Source: a virus. From it: a stretch of DNA of 41,332 nt. The notes under the pieces were generated by a model, which made no database searches, was not told the DNA's origin, and saw only the letters and a list, made by a program, of their open reading frames with translations. This document shows positions 25,301 to 33,136 of the stretch, piece by piece. Every line of letters starts with the position of its first letter. Within the stretch, counting starts at the first letter, position 1. The stretch lies in IMG/VR virus record IMGVR_UViG_3300046810_000209, positions 1-41,332 of that record; one strand, 5' to 3'. A program made the position numbers and the translations under genes.

Positions 25301-25453
25301 TTATTTACTGGCTCTGAACACCGGCAACAGAAGCACGATGACGCCAGCCACCAGCACACCATCTGCCAGGAATGACATCATTTTCCCGGTGAAGTCTATT
25401 GCAACGACCAGAAACAGGAGCACGGCCGCAGCTAACCACCGCAGTTTGAACAT
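25301..25453 (-). CDS. 50-aa membrane protein, possible holin/antiholin
   Basis: MFKLRWLAAAVLLFLVVAID is the first of two hydrophobic segments; the second runs to LLLPVFRASK. The ATG overlaps the stop of the TerB-like gene. Small two-segment proteins in this lysis position are often accessory holins, but here that is only inference. Confidence 0.7.
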   Translation of the reverse strand: MFKLRWLAAAVLLFLVVAIDFTGKMMSFLADGVLVAGVIVLLLPVFRASK

Positions 25454-25878
25454 CAGAGGTATTGATCCAGTGGCAACTGCAGAGCCTGAGCAATTTTCTT
25501 CAGCTGCTTTTCTTCGTCTTCACCGATACCATCCTGATCCGCGATATCCAGACACAAGCAGAGAACGCTAACAGCATCTGGTGTACCAGCGACATCGGCC
25601 AGCTCGGTCATTGCCTGAGCATTGGCACTGCGTGGCGACGCATCATATCGAGCGCGAATGTTACTACTCATCTGAGCAATCTCACCTGCGAACGGGGAGA
25701 ATGCAGGCAGTGCACTGATGGTCTTTTCAAGAATGGCGATCTCTTTTGCATCACAGGTGCCGTCAGAATAAGCGATAGAGTAAGCACCCCAGACCGTAGC
25801 TTCGACAGCATCGCGATTCTCCATCTTCTTAACTTCAGCAACTGCTTTACGGGCTTTCTTTTTAAACAGGCCAAACAT
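25453..25878 (-). CDS. TerB-like protein
   Basis: The 141-residue protein has an N-terminal Lys-rich stretch (MFGLFKKKARKAVAEVKK). A TerB-type all-helical acidic domain follows (AYSIAYSDGTCDAKEIAILE, CLDIADQDGIGEDEEKQLKKI). TerB proteins bind metal and are linked to tellurite and phage resistance. It is the first gene after the tandem terminators, so it is expressed in the late, Q-dependent transcript, and its ATG follows GGAAAG. Confidence 0.85.
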   Translation of the reverse strand: MFGLFKKKARKAVAEVKKMENRDAVEATVWGAYSIAYSDGTCDAKEIAILEKTISALPAFSPFAGEIAQMSSNIRARYDASPRSANAQAMTELADVAGTPDAVSVLCLCLDIADQDGIGEDEEKQLKKIAQALQLPLDQYL

Positions 25879-25894
25879 AGTGACTTTCCTTTTA

Positions 25895-25963
25895 GCGGGT
25901 GAGCCAGCGCTCAGGAGTAGTCAGCCCACAGAGATAGTCACACTGACCATCACTCTGGCTCAC
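25895..25963 (-). ncRNA. Structured late leader before the TerB-like gene
   Basis: The arms GGGTGAGCCAG (25895-25905) and CTGGCTCACCC (25953-25963) are perfect 11-base inverted repeats. They enclose a 47-base region that itself has short stems. It lies within the late leader, 17 bases upstream of the TerB-like start, and may regulate its translation. The whole 25879-26255 gap otherwise holds terminators and no supported gene. Confidence 0.45.
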
Positions 25964-26010
25964 CCCTGAAAGGCTCTGTGGTTGAAGTGCGCCGAGCGTG
26001 GCGCGGATAT

Positions 26011-26035
26011 AAAAAAAGGCCGCCCTGTGGCGACC
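26011..26035 (-). terminator. Intrinsic terminator (late leader, second)
   Basis: On the minus strand GGTCGCC-ACAG-GGCGGCC is followed by seven T. It is downstream of the terminator at 26157-26190, so there are at least two terminators between Q and the lysis genes. Confidence 0.7.
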
Positions 26036-26156
26036 CCTTTGTAATTGAAACCCTGACGCTACTGCGGTAAGTACCTTGCCCGTCGGCAACAGGGTTAATT
26101 TTTATCCCCTGAAAGGGATAGGCAAAACTCTATCCCCCAAAGGGTATATTTGAAAT

Positions 26157-26190
26157 AAAAAACGCCTCCAGGCTGGTAAGGCCCGAGGCG
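26157..26190 (-). terminator. tR'-like terminator downstream of Q
   Basis: On the minus strand CGCCTC...GAGGCG with inner GGC/GCC pairing is followed by six T. It is the first terminator after Q, so the late promoter and Q-utilisation site should lie in 26190-26255. I could not fix a convincing -10/-35 there. Two short TATCCC...GGGATA hairpins at 26103-26120 and 26131-26148 follow. Confidence 0.7.
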
Positions 26191-26255
26191 CTTTGACATC
26201 CACATTTGGAACTGACTTTTAGCAGATAAGCTGCACTGCTTGGTAATCGACCTTA

Positions 26256-26684
26256 TCAGATTACTAAGGAAAATGCGGACCGCGTGAGAGGTTTTTTCAA
26301 TATTTTTTTCGGCGTCAGTTCGTCGTCCATATCCAGCCGCACATCCAGCATTGCCAGACAGCCTTCAATGAACCCCTCAGCCATCTGGATTTCAATTCTC
26401 ACTATCTTTTCATCGCGCTTGGCCTGCTTCGCAAGGGTGCGCTTTGAGATATTGAAGAAGTAATGCAGCACAATGATCGCGTGCTCATCAGGGCGCTTGG
26501 CTTTAAGCTGGGACAGGCAACCCTCAATAATCAATCCGTCTCCATCGCTGCAGGTAAGCGTTAACTTTGAATCCTGCGGCAGCAGCCCTTTAAAACCCGC
26601 TGCGATTGCTGAGTAATCAACACCGCTGCTGTCTGATTTAGCCCATCCCGCCCAGCGCTCTAATACCTGTGACATGTCACGCAT
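26256..26684 (-). CDS. Q: Late antiterminator, Q-like (phage 21/933W type)
   Basis: I chose ATG 26684, six codons inside the longest frame. It is preceded by GTGTGTGGAGAGGATTAAAT, a copy of the recurrent GTGTGTGGAG motif. The 142-residue product has the Q signature MRDMSQVLERWAGWAKSDSSGVDYS, GFKGLLP and the HTH-like YFFNISKRTLAKQAK, EGFIEGCLAMLDVRL. Q loads on RNA polymerase at the late promoter and lets it pass the terminators. Confidence 0.92.
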   Translation of the reverse strand: MRDMSQVLERWAGWAKSDSSGVDYSAIAAGFKGLLPQDSKLTLTCSDGDGLIIEGCLSQLKAKRPDEHAIIVLHYFFNISKRTLAKQAKRDEKIVRIEIQMAEGFIEGCLAMLDVRLDMDDELTPKKILKKPLTRSAFSLVI

Positions 26685-26705
26685 ATTTAATCCTCTCCAC
26701 ACACT

Positions 26706-27722
26706 TTATTTTTTGTCTGTCCCGATCACGCCGACTGCAATCGCGAAATCGAGGAACCTGAACAGCAGCTCAATCTGACTGCCGTATTTCGCTTCAAACG
26801 CTCTCATATCCCGGTGCAGTTCATCGTGATGCGCTCTGCATAGCGGTATCACAAATAAATCATGCGCCTTCGTACCCATTCCCCCCTGTCCGTATCCAAT
26901 GATGTGATGAGGATCGTCAGCCTGTATGCCGCAACATGCGCACGTCTGCGACTTTACCCATCGTGTGTATTTCTCACTTTCCCAGCGCTTACGCTTGGGG
27001 CGCTTCATGAATGATTCTGGTGATTCCGGATCGGCATGGAGGCTGATTATCTTTTTGACGATCTGCGCTGCATCCTGAATAACTTCCCGCGCTGGTCGCA
27101 CCGGAACAATGCGGGCCTCTTTCAGCTCGCCGCTCTGGATACTTTCTTTCGGCATGCGCAGAACGCGCCGGGCCGGTGCCTCTGGTATCAGGTCAATCAC
27201 ATCATTCAGGGTTGCCCACCAGCACAGTTCCGGCAGGGTCAGCTGGTGGTCACCTGTTAATGCCATCTGGTTACACGCGGCTCTGATTATCCAGAGCGCG
27301 GTGTTGCCCTTTGCGATGCTCTCGACCTTGCCAGGGACACCATTTTCCCTGAACTCATTATCGTGGCTGTAGCAAAGAGACACCAGGCCGTTTTCGATTT
27401 CTGACACTGTGAATTCATGGTGATGCCATACGTCCAGCTTCTCCCACTGGCAGCAGCCGAAGGACTGGACGAAAGATGCCAGCGCATTCGGTCCACCAGC
27501 GGCCTTTATCACGCGCTCGTGACTGAAGAAGGGAATCAGTGATGGCTCATCAAGTAACGGCTGCGTGCCGTCATTCAGCCGCCCTGATGGCAGGTCTTCC
27601 ATATCCATTGTCGGTGTGCTGATCACCACCCTGCCCTTAAACAGCTTCAACAGGTCTGGTCCTGGCTTCAGCAATACAATCCCGGTGCGAGGTGCTACCT
27701 CTGGCGTAAGTAATGCTCTCAC
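26706..27722 (-). CDS. DUF968 protein (HNH-like, YdfU/YbcN type)
   Basis: I chose GTG 27722 (M-RALLTPEVAPRTG), with GAGG five bases upstream and following the KilA-N stop by 7 bases; an ATG further upstream is inside the KilA-N gene. The product is about 338 residues. The C-terminus carries CACCGIQADDPHHIIGYGQGG and CRAHHDELH, a Cys-pair plus His metal-binding motif typical of DUF968. The nuclease role is inferred. Confidence 0.87.
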   Translation of the reverse strand: MRALLTPEVAPRTGIVLLKPGPDLLKLFKGRVVISTPTMDMEDLPSGRLNDGTQPLLDEPSLIPFFSHERVIKAAGGPNALASFVQSFGCCQWEKLDVWHHHEFTVSEIENGLVSLCYSHDNEFRENGVPGKVESIAKGNTALWIIRAACNQMALTGDHQLTLPELCWWATLNDVIDLIPEAPARRVLRMPKESIQSGELKEARIVPVRPAREVIQDAAQIVKKIISLHADPESPESFMKRPKRKRWESEKYTRWVKSQTCACCGIQADDPHHIIGYGQGGMGTKAHDLFVIPLCRAHHDELHRDMRAFEAKYGSQIELLFRFLDFAIAVGVIGTDKK

Positions 27723-27729
27723 AGTCACC

Positions 27730-28509
27730 TCAATGCACGGTGTCGAGTAGGCGGAGAAGCTCGGCAAATTTTGATTCGAAGAAATGAGGCTGGGTTTCAC
27801 GCGGATTAGCCGGGCTGGTGATGTTTTTACCGTACATGCAGCCTTTAGCCGTCAGTGACCAAAATAGCTTCACACCATCGGTGCCTGACCGGCTGGCTCT
27901 ACTTTTATGTTCAACGATCCCCAGCTTCTCAAGCTGACGATAGGCCTGACTGGCATTCATCCGAATACCGTTAGCCTTCAAAAGCGCGCTCAATGACAGA
28001 GTTGGACGGCTTGACCCGTCTTTTGCATCAACTGGCGCGTCGATAGCATAGGCAGGCATCATATTCGGGATGCCATAATGCTGTTGAATCTTCTGATATG
28101 CACCCAGCTTTGAAGAGTTCGAGAAGTTCAGCATTCGTGACGCTGACTCAAGCAGAATGATACTGGCCTGCACTTCTTCTGGCATTGAAACTACCGGGGG
28201 CTTTGATGTCAGGGAATCATACGTGCGAATTACTTTTAAACTGAATTCGGCGCTGATCCACATCGCATATGAGTAGACCAGTTCTTTGCATACGAACGTG
28301 CCTTGGTTCATTCCGCCCTTAATTACCGATACAGGAATTCCTGTATCGCTCAGAAGCTGAACGAGTTCATTGGTCTGTTGAAGGTTACGCCACAAGGAAG
28401 GTTCATGTCGTCGTTCGCCGCCTGCTGCACGATGAAGATCGTTAAGGCAATAACGGCCAGAGTTGTCCTGACGAACGGAAACCCCATCAATCACTAAAAG
28501 CTGATTCAT
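27730..28509 (-). CDS. KilA-N domain protein (putative antirepressor)
   Basis: I chose ATG 28509, just after GTGTGTGGAGAAGAAAGC. The 259-residue product has KilA-N features (NSGRYCLNDLHRAAGG, SLWRNLQQTNELVQ, VCKELVYSYAMWISAEFSLKVI) at residues 1-110. A C-terminal winged-helix region follows (LSLSALLKANGIRMNASQAYRQLEKLG). Such proteins are phage antirepressors or regulators. The position before DUF968 and Q matches the end of the left early operon. Confidence 0.88.
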   Translation of the reverse strand: MNQLLVIDGVSVRQDNSGRYCLNDLHRAAGGERRHEPSLWRNLQQTNELVQLLSDTGIPVSVIKGGMNQGTFVCKELVYSYAMWISAEFSLKVIRTYDSLTSKPPVVSMPEEVQASIILLESASRMLNFSNSSKLGAYQKIQQHYGIPNMMPAYAIDAPVDAKDGSSRPTLSLSALLKANGIRMNASQAYRQLEKLGIVEHKSRASRSGTDGVKLFWSLTAKGCMYGKNITSPANPRETQPHFFESKFAELLRLLDTVH

Positions 28510-28744
28510 GCTTTCTTCTCCACACACTGTTTTTAACAGGCCCCGCCCCATCATCTGCAAATGAACGGGACCAACCATAGACACCAATGACTGCAATTCA
28601 TTGGCGAACAAGTCAACTATAACTATTTTTTATGAACGTGTAACCAGGGAATGCTGCTTACAAAGGAGCCTTTCAAGCGAGTAATCTGATCAACATATCA
28701 ATTGGACCAATACTCTTACATCTAAATCTAAGTGAAAAACCACT

Positions 28745-28750
28745 TTGACA
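28745..28750 (+). promoter_or_regulatory. Candidate promoter region of the DUF2971 gene
   Basis: TTGACA at 28745-28750 with ACTATC 17 bases later (28768-28773) gives a plausible plus-strand promoter. A TACAAT (28777-28782) also lies nearby but is not well spaced. The 240-base gap 28612-28851 is AT-rich and holds no gene. Confidence 0.35.
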
Positions 28751-28851
28751 ACATGATTTTTTGATCAACTATCACGTACAATCAGAGTCACAATGTAAAG
28801 TCTCAAACATTATAAACACAGTAATCAAACGAGTGAACTCAAATCGAGGAA

Positions 28852-29988
28852 ATGAAAGTGAAAATATACAGGTACCAATCATTCAGCCCTTATTCAGTCA
28901 AAGGCTTAATTTATGATGAACTATTTTTTGCTTACCCTAAAGAACTGAATGATCCAATTGATGGAAAGGTAACATTTAGATTTCACAGCAATGAAAACCG
29001 CTGGACAAACCTATTAACTCAAGCTTGGGGAACTATACCTGAAGTTCAACTGGCGGCAAAAAACTTGATGAGTCACAGCCAAATCACAATATCTGACCTA
29101 ATAGATACAAGCCTACTGCCCTACTTTTTGTTTGGCGTGGAAAACAATGTAAATATTTCACCAATACAGAATTATAACAAAACGATCCTTAGTGAAAAGC
29201 TATCGTTTTATGTATCACAATGGATAAAAGCTGACACTGCATCTGTATCTTTCTCATACGCAGGTGACAACAATTTAATGTGGTCTCATTATGCAAATAA
29301 GCACGAAGGATTTTGTCTTATTTTTAGAGACGATGAAGGTCACCTGAATCAATGCCCAATCAGGAGGCGCGAAAGTGTTTCGAAAACACACTTTTCTCGC
29401 GGCATGCAATCACTGGTTCCATTTCGGATGAAGTTCGAAGAGATTGTTTATATTCCACCTTCAGAAAAAGATTACCCCGACGCGTTTTTTCTATTTCCTG
29501 AGATGGTTTATGGTGAACCTATCACTGAGCAAGACAGATTAGCTTATTGGGATAAGGTTAGACTCCATCAGGTGACTAAAAATGAAAACTGGTCGTATGA
29601 AAAAGAAGCTCGTTTGATTCTTCATTCATCAGAACATGACATCTCTCCTAACCAAAGGCTTTTCTATTATAACTTTGGTCAGCTAGTAGGCGTAATCTTT
29701 GGCATGCGCATGGCCAGTTCGAAACGAGAAGAAATCGTAGAAATTTTATCCATGAAATCAGAGCAGAATGCCAGAAGTAATTACAAGCCTAAATGGCTAC
29801 CTGACATCATACTCCATGAGGCTAGCTTTGATTCTAACAATAAAATGACATTCAGACCTATCGCTGCTATCTCACACGGTAAGATTATTGAAAGGCGCTC
29901 GGAGAAATTCAATAACATCTATAAGAACTGGGAAGATGATAAGTGCCTTTACATTGATGAATCAGGTGGGGTGTCAATTCGCAGTTAA
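28852..29988 (+). CDS. DUF2971 family cargo protein
   Basis: The 378-residue product has the DUF2971 pattern: IYRYQSFSPYSVKGLIYDELFFAYPKELNDPID-type opening, MWSHYANKHEGFCLIF in the middle and NWSYEKEARLI, HQVTK, then a VIFGMRM region. Members are found in mobile elements and near toxin/defence genes, but I do not know the biochemical activity. It is AT-rich, on the opposite strand to the replication operon, with its own GAGGAA ribosome site and terminator, so it is likely a cargo or defence gene expressed in the lysogen. Confidence 0.82.
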   Translation: MKVKIYRYQSFSPYSVKGLIYDELFFAYPKELNDPIDGKVTFRFHSNENRWTNLLTQAWGTIPEVQLAAKNLMSHSQITISDLIDTSLLPYFLFGVENNVNISPIQNYNKTILSEKLSFYVSQWIKADTASVSFSYAGDNNLMWSHYANKHEGFCLIFRDDEGHLNQCPIRRRESVSKTHFSRGMQSLVPFRMKFEEIVYIPPSEKDYPDAFFLFPEMVYGEPITEQDRLAYWDKVRLHQVTKNENWSYEKEARLILHSSEHDISPNQRLFYYNFGQLVGVIFGMRMASSKREEIVEILSMKSEQNARSNYKPKWLPDIILHEASFDSNNKMTFRPIAAISHGKIIERRSEKFNNIYKNWEDDKCLYIDESGGVSIRS

Positions 29989-30100
29989 ATAAAAAATATC
30001 AACTTATACATCTTTGACTTGATATATCAGAGCAATAAACTTTTAGATCGGAATATTTTGATGAATACAATTTGATGTAATCGCTTATATAATTTTCCCC

Positions 30101-30124
30101 ATGCAGCGCCTAACGGCGCTGCAT
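30101..30124. terminator. Bidirectional terminator between convergent genes
   Basis: ATGCAGCGCC-TAAC-GGCGCTGCAT is a perfect 10-bp stem between the DUF2971 gene and the convergent ParB-like gene. Confidence 0.75.
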
Positions 30125-30188
30125 TCTATCAAGGATAAATCCACTCTCAGATATAAAAATAAAGTAATCATTTTTAAAATTATTCTGT

Positions 30189-31505
30189 CTACGGTGTGGT
30201 CACTTGACTGACAAACTCACGAACTGCCTTGCGTAGCATCCTATAGTTGGACCAGCAATCCCGGTTTACCTGCCCTACCAGCTTTATGAAATCCTGAGCA
30301 GTACACGGATGATCCTGGCGCAAGTCAGTGAGAGTCCCTGTGAACCGGCTCAGCTGCTCTGCCACCAGTTCTGGGTCATCATGCTGCTCTGATAGCCACT
30401 TTTTTATCGCCTGTTCGTCCTGGTGCTGCTTGATGAGGCGCACTGCACTGGCAATCGTCTCTGCAGGAACCGTCACACAGGTAGGATTCTCAACTGAGTC
30501 TGCCGCCCATGTATGCGCCCACTTAGATTCGCTGTAGGTGTACTCAGCCTTCATTTTGAACGCGGCCTGAACGCATGCCCACACTTCAACACCGCTCTTC
30601 TCAAGGATTTCGTGCTTCAGCAATGGCAGGTCATCACCCGCTTCGTTCGCTGGTTCAACGGGTGCCGGTTTTTCACTGACTGATGGCATGACGCCGTAGT
30701 GTTCTTTGGCCATCAGGATGATATCCATAAGCTCAGCCGCCTGCAGGTCCGTAGCAAAATCCAGGCTTACCTGTGCGTCCTCATGCAACTCTGCCTCACA
30801 GTGTCGGGCAATCAGTTCTGCCAGCTTGCGTGCGTGGGCTGCGCTGAACTGCGGCATAGCATCGGTCTTAGTCAGCTTCTTCTTCCCTGCCGCTTTCGCC
30901 TTCTGCATCTGCTCCTGTGCTACTGATGATGCTTTCACACCATGCTCACGCTGCAGGGCTACGGCTGTGGTTGCGGCCACTTCGCCAGACTTCACCATCT
31001 CAATCAGAGGTTCGCCAACGGTCAGCAGCTGCAGGTGCTGTTCAACGTCGGTGATCGAACGTTTCACCTTGGCGGCGATCTCGGCTGGCTCTAAGCCCTG
31101 GTTAACAAGGCGCTGATAGGCGGCTGCACGTTCCAGCGGCAACAGGGCGCGGCCCTGACTACTGGTGACCATGAACGCCACGCTGTCCGCCTCACTCCCC
31201 ACGAAGTCTTTGCACTCAAGGCGCAGCGTATATCCCTCTTCCTGAGCCAGCTTCGCACCGTAATAGCGGTGATGGCCATCGATGATCTTAATGCCTTTTT
31301 CGGTGACCTTAACAGCCAGCGGAGGCACGTGTTCACCAGCGATAAAGGCGTCGCGGAACTCCTCGACATGAGTCTGATCGATATCACGAATGTTGTAATT
31401 AGTTTCGACATACAGCTCATCAACGCCCAGCAGGTAAGTTTTACGGGTGGTGATATCGGTATCGCTATTTTTCTTGTCGTCGTAAATGCGCGCTAATGTG
31501 CTCAT
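30189..31505 (-). CDS. ParB-like nuclease/DNA-binding protein
   Basis: I chose ATG 31505 (MSTLARIYDDKK), which overlaps the stop of the small membrane-protein gene. The N-terminal ParB domain (about residues 25-130) has NIRDIDQTHVEEF, IKIIDGHHRYYGAKLA and TSSQGRALLPLERAAAYQRL. An HTH region follows (EIAAKVKRSITDVEQHLQLL), then a long helical tail of unknown role. It lacks a partner ParA nearby, so plasmid-type partition is unlikely. It may act in replication or as a nuclease. Confidence 0.85.
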   Translation of the reverse strand: MSTLARIYDDKKNSDTDITTRKTYLLGVDELYVETNYNIRDIDQTHVEEFRDAFIAGEHVPPLAVKVTEKGIKIIDGHHRYYGAKLAQEEGYTLRLECKDFVGSEADSVAFMVTSSQGRALLPLERAAAYQRLVNQGLEPAEIAAKVKRSITDVEQHLQLLTVGEPLIEMVKSGEVAATTAVALQREHGVKASSVAQEQMQKAKAAGKKKLTKTDAMPQFSAAHARKLAELIARHCEAELHEDAQVSLDFATDLQAAELMDIILMAKEHYGVMPSVSEKPAPVEPANEAGDDLPLLKHEILEKSGVEVWACVQAAFKMKAEYTYSESKWAHTWAADSVENPTCVTVPAETIASAVRLIKQHQDEQAIKKWLSEQHDDPELVAEQLSRFTGTLTDLRQDHPCTAQDFIKLVGQVNRDCWSNYRMLRKAVREFVSQVTTP

Positions 31506-31624
31506 GCTGTGGTCAGCTCCCATGTCAGGACAATAATCAGGGCGGCAATCATCACCGCTGCGGTGCGGATGGCCTGGTAGAAAATCTCATTGCGTTGGTA
31601 GTGGCTCTTCAGGTGCGCTTTCAT
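31502..31624 (-). CDS. 40-aa single-pass membrane protein
   Basis: MKAHLKSHYQRNEIFYQAIR leads into one hydrophobic segment (TAAVMIAALIIVLTW). Both ends overlap neighbours as ATGA, so it is translationally coupled to the PerC-like and ParB-like genes. Function is unknown. Confidence 0.75.
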   Translation of the reverse strand: MKAHLKSHYQRNEIFYQAIRTAAVMIAALIIVLTWELTTA

Positions 31625-32055
31625 TGGCGACCCTCACTCAGGAAGCTTTCGCCAATACGGCCTGTATCAAGCCCGCCATAGCTGCCACAGTTAAGCGAGC
31701 CTCTTGCGGCACAGCGGTAGCAGTTCTCTTTGGCTTCATTGCGGGATGCATCGAACCGGGCCACCAGCATCGCTTCACGCCAGACCTGTGCAGCACGCAG
31801 CCAGAACCCTTTGGTCTCCAGTTCGGTAGCCTGCTTCGCCAGCTGGCGATGCTTTTCGCTCTCTTCTGGCACCGGCGCGGTGTTGATCGAATAACTCCAG
31901 TCGCTGGCACGCTTGAGAGTCCCTCTGGTGAAAAGTGGTTTGATAAAGCGCTTCACTGAAGTCTCATGCAGGCCGGTAAGCTTGCAGAGTTCGCGCACCT
32001 TCAGCGGACCATTGCGGGTAATCAGTTCAAGAATTTTTGATTCGTGGTTAATCAT
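31621..32055 (-). CDS. Winged-helix protein with PerC-like C-terminus
   Basis: The 144-residue protein has an N-terminal winged helix (LITRNGPLKVRELCKLTGLHETSVKR). A PerC-like segment follows (ATELETKGFWLRAAQVWREAM...), then Cys pairs. PerC-family proteins are transcriptional activators. It starts 13 bases after the replication gene stop. Confidence 0.8.
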   Translation of the reverse strand: MINHESKILELITRNGPLKVRELCKLTGLHETSVKRFIKPLFTRGTLKRASDWSYSINTAPVPEESEKHRQLAKQATELETKGFWLRAAQVWREAMLVARFDASRNEAKENCYRCAARGSLNCGSYGGLDTGRIGESFLSEGRQ

Positions 32056-32067
32056 CGCTCTATCCCC

Positions 32068-32964
32068 TTATGCGCCGCGAAAGCCGTGAGGCACTGAGCT
32101 GTCAGGCTGCGGAATGACAGTGATATCCCGCTGCATGTTGCGCTTCAGAGCATTCCATTCAGAGCGCGGCGGGCGACCGGCCTTATCCCATTTGGTAGCA
32201 GACTGCAGATAGCCAGGCAGGTTGCCGGGGATGAACAGGGTTTTGGGGCGCATGTACTGGTATTCCTCAGTGCCTTCCCAGTGGGCGTGTTTGTAATCCA
32301 CCACAAGGCAAAGCTCTTCCACCGTAAATCCATCTTTCAGCCGGGATTTGATGTGACCCATCGACGACTGCGCCTCTGTGTGCTTAGCGCCAGTAACTTT
32401 GTTCAGGTGGCGTAAGACTTCCCGAGAACGATGAAGGGTTGACCACTCACCGTCGGGTTGCGTCGCAACCTGACAAGAAGGGGTTGTTGTAATCTCTGTA
32501 GTATTCTCTGTTGTATTCTCTGTAAGATGAGGGCAATTTGCCCCGATGGATGAGGGCATGTTGCCCTTATCGATTGGTGCAGGCTGCTCTAATCGATTGG
32601 TGCAACTTGCACCCTTCGATGAGGGCAAATTGCCCTCATCGGTCAACAGTGGGTTTGCGTGGTTAATTGCGTAATAATTAGTCCGATCATGCTGAGATTT
32701 TTTCAGCTGCTCGACAAAAATCAAATTGTGCTTTTTGAGAGAGGTCAGAGCGCGTTTAACCGTGTCAGACGACCAGAACGGGAACTGATTAGTCCACTCT
32801 TCGATAGTGTTATAAACCCAGCGTTTGCCGTCATATTCGACGCCGGATGTAGTGTCTTCCAGCCAATAGCAAATCTGCTGCAGCACAATCGCCTCATTAA
32901 GGCCAATACGCTGCGCAAGCTCTGGGCTGATCACCAGTGGCTTAACTTTCAGAAGTAGGCTCAT
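32068..32964 (-). CDS. Replication initiator protein (lambda O-like function)
   Basis: The 298-residue product has an N-terminal winged helix (VLQQICYWLEDTTSG..., WSSDTVKRALTSLKKHNLI). A low-complexity middle (ENTTENTTEITT) is encoded by short DNA repeats. The C-terminal domain (RHLNKVTGAKHTEAQSSM, KTLFIPGNLPGYL) is of the conserved phage C-terminal type (Phg_2220_C). The gene itself holds five 23-bp palindromic iterons, so it both encodes and contains the origin, as lambda O does. No helicase or loader gene follows. Confidence 0.9.
   Translation of the reverse strand: MSLLLKVKPLVISPELAQRIGLNEAIVLQQICYWLEDTTSGVEYDGKRWVYNTIEEWTNQFPFWSSDTVKRALTSLKKHNLIFVEQLKKSQHDRTNYYAINHANPLLTDEGNLPSSKGASCTNRLEQPAPIDKGNMPSSIGANCPHLTENTTENTTEITTTPSCQVATQPDGEWSTLHRSREVLRHLNKVTGAKHTEAQSSMGHIKSRLKDGFTVEELCLVVDYKHAHWEGTEEYQYMRPKTLFIPGNLPGYLQSATKWDKAGRPPRSEWNALKRNMQRDITVIPQPDSSVPHGFRGA
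32490..32640. repeat. Replication origin: three 12-bp repeats plus five 23-bp palindromic iterons
   Basis: Three AT-richer 12-bp units (TAATCTCTGTAG, TATTCTCTGTTG, TATTCTCTGTAA) run from 32490 to 32525. They are followed without a gap by five units of exactly 23 bp at 32526, 32549, 32572, 32595 and 32618. The last unit is a perfect palindrome (GATGAGGGCA-AAT-TGCCCTCATC). Units 3 and 4 carry GATTGGTGCA instead. They lie inside the replication gene, so initiator binding to its own coding sequence is the obvious reading. Confidence 0.88.
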
Positions 32965-33136
32965 GAGCTAATTTGACCTCTCTGAAATACTGCTTGAACC
33001 GTTCGAGAGAGCTGAAGCACTCGCCATGTTCGTAGTTGTCACGCAGATAGATAACCCTGTCGTTCTCTGGCTCCCAGCGAATGACCCGCACAGGGATGCC
33101 GCGCTTGTCGCGGAAGATTCGGTCGAGATCTCGCAT
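32942..33136 (-). CDS. DUF4222 small phage protein
   Basis: The 64-residue product MRDLDRIFRDKRGIPVRVIR... ENDRVIYLRDNYEHGECFSS ...RFKQYFREV has the RDK-G...V-VI-Y...YEH...P-RF...F pattern of DUF4222. Function is unknown. It overlaps the replication gene by 23 bases and lies inside the longer frame at 32968-33318. Confidence 0.82.
   Translation of the reverse strand: MRDLDRIFRDKRGIPVRVIRWEPENDRVIYLRDNYEHGECFSSLERFKQYFREVKLAHEPTSES

Noticed and set aside
24877-25362. Longer holin frame extending upstream of 25119
   Set aside because: The extension contains a terminator and no homology. The strong GGAGGTGAT and the S21-like start fix the gene at 25119.
25892-26089. 65-codon minus-strand frame between Q and the TerB-like gene
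   Set aside because: It starts with TTG, contains the terminator hairpin at 26011-26035 and most of the inverted repeat. Structured leader RNA is the better explanation.
30189-31505. Plasmid-like partition system
   Set aside because: ParB-like domain only. There is no ParA, no obvious centromere repeats, and both att sites are present, so the element is an integrated phage.
32500-32650. CRISPR-like array in the replication gene
   Set aside because: The 23-bp units are contiguous palindromes without spacers and lie inside an initiator gene, which fits origin iterons.
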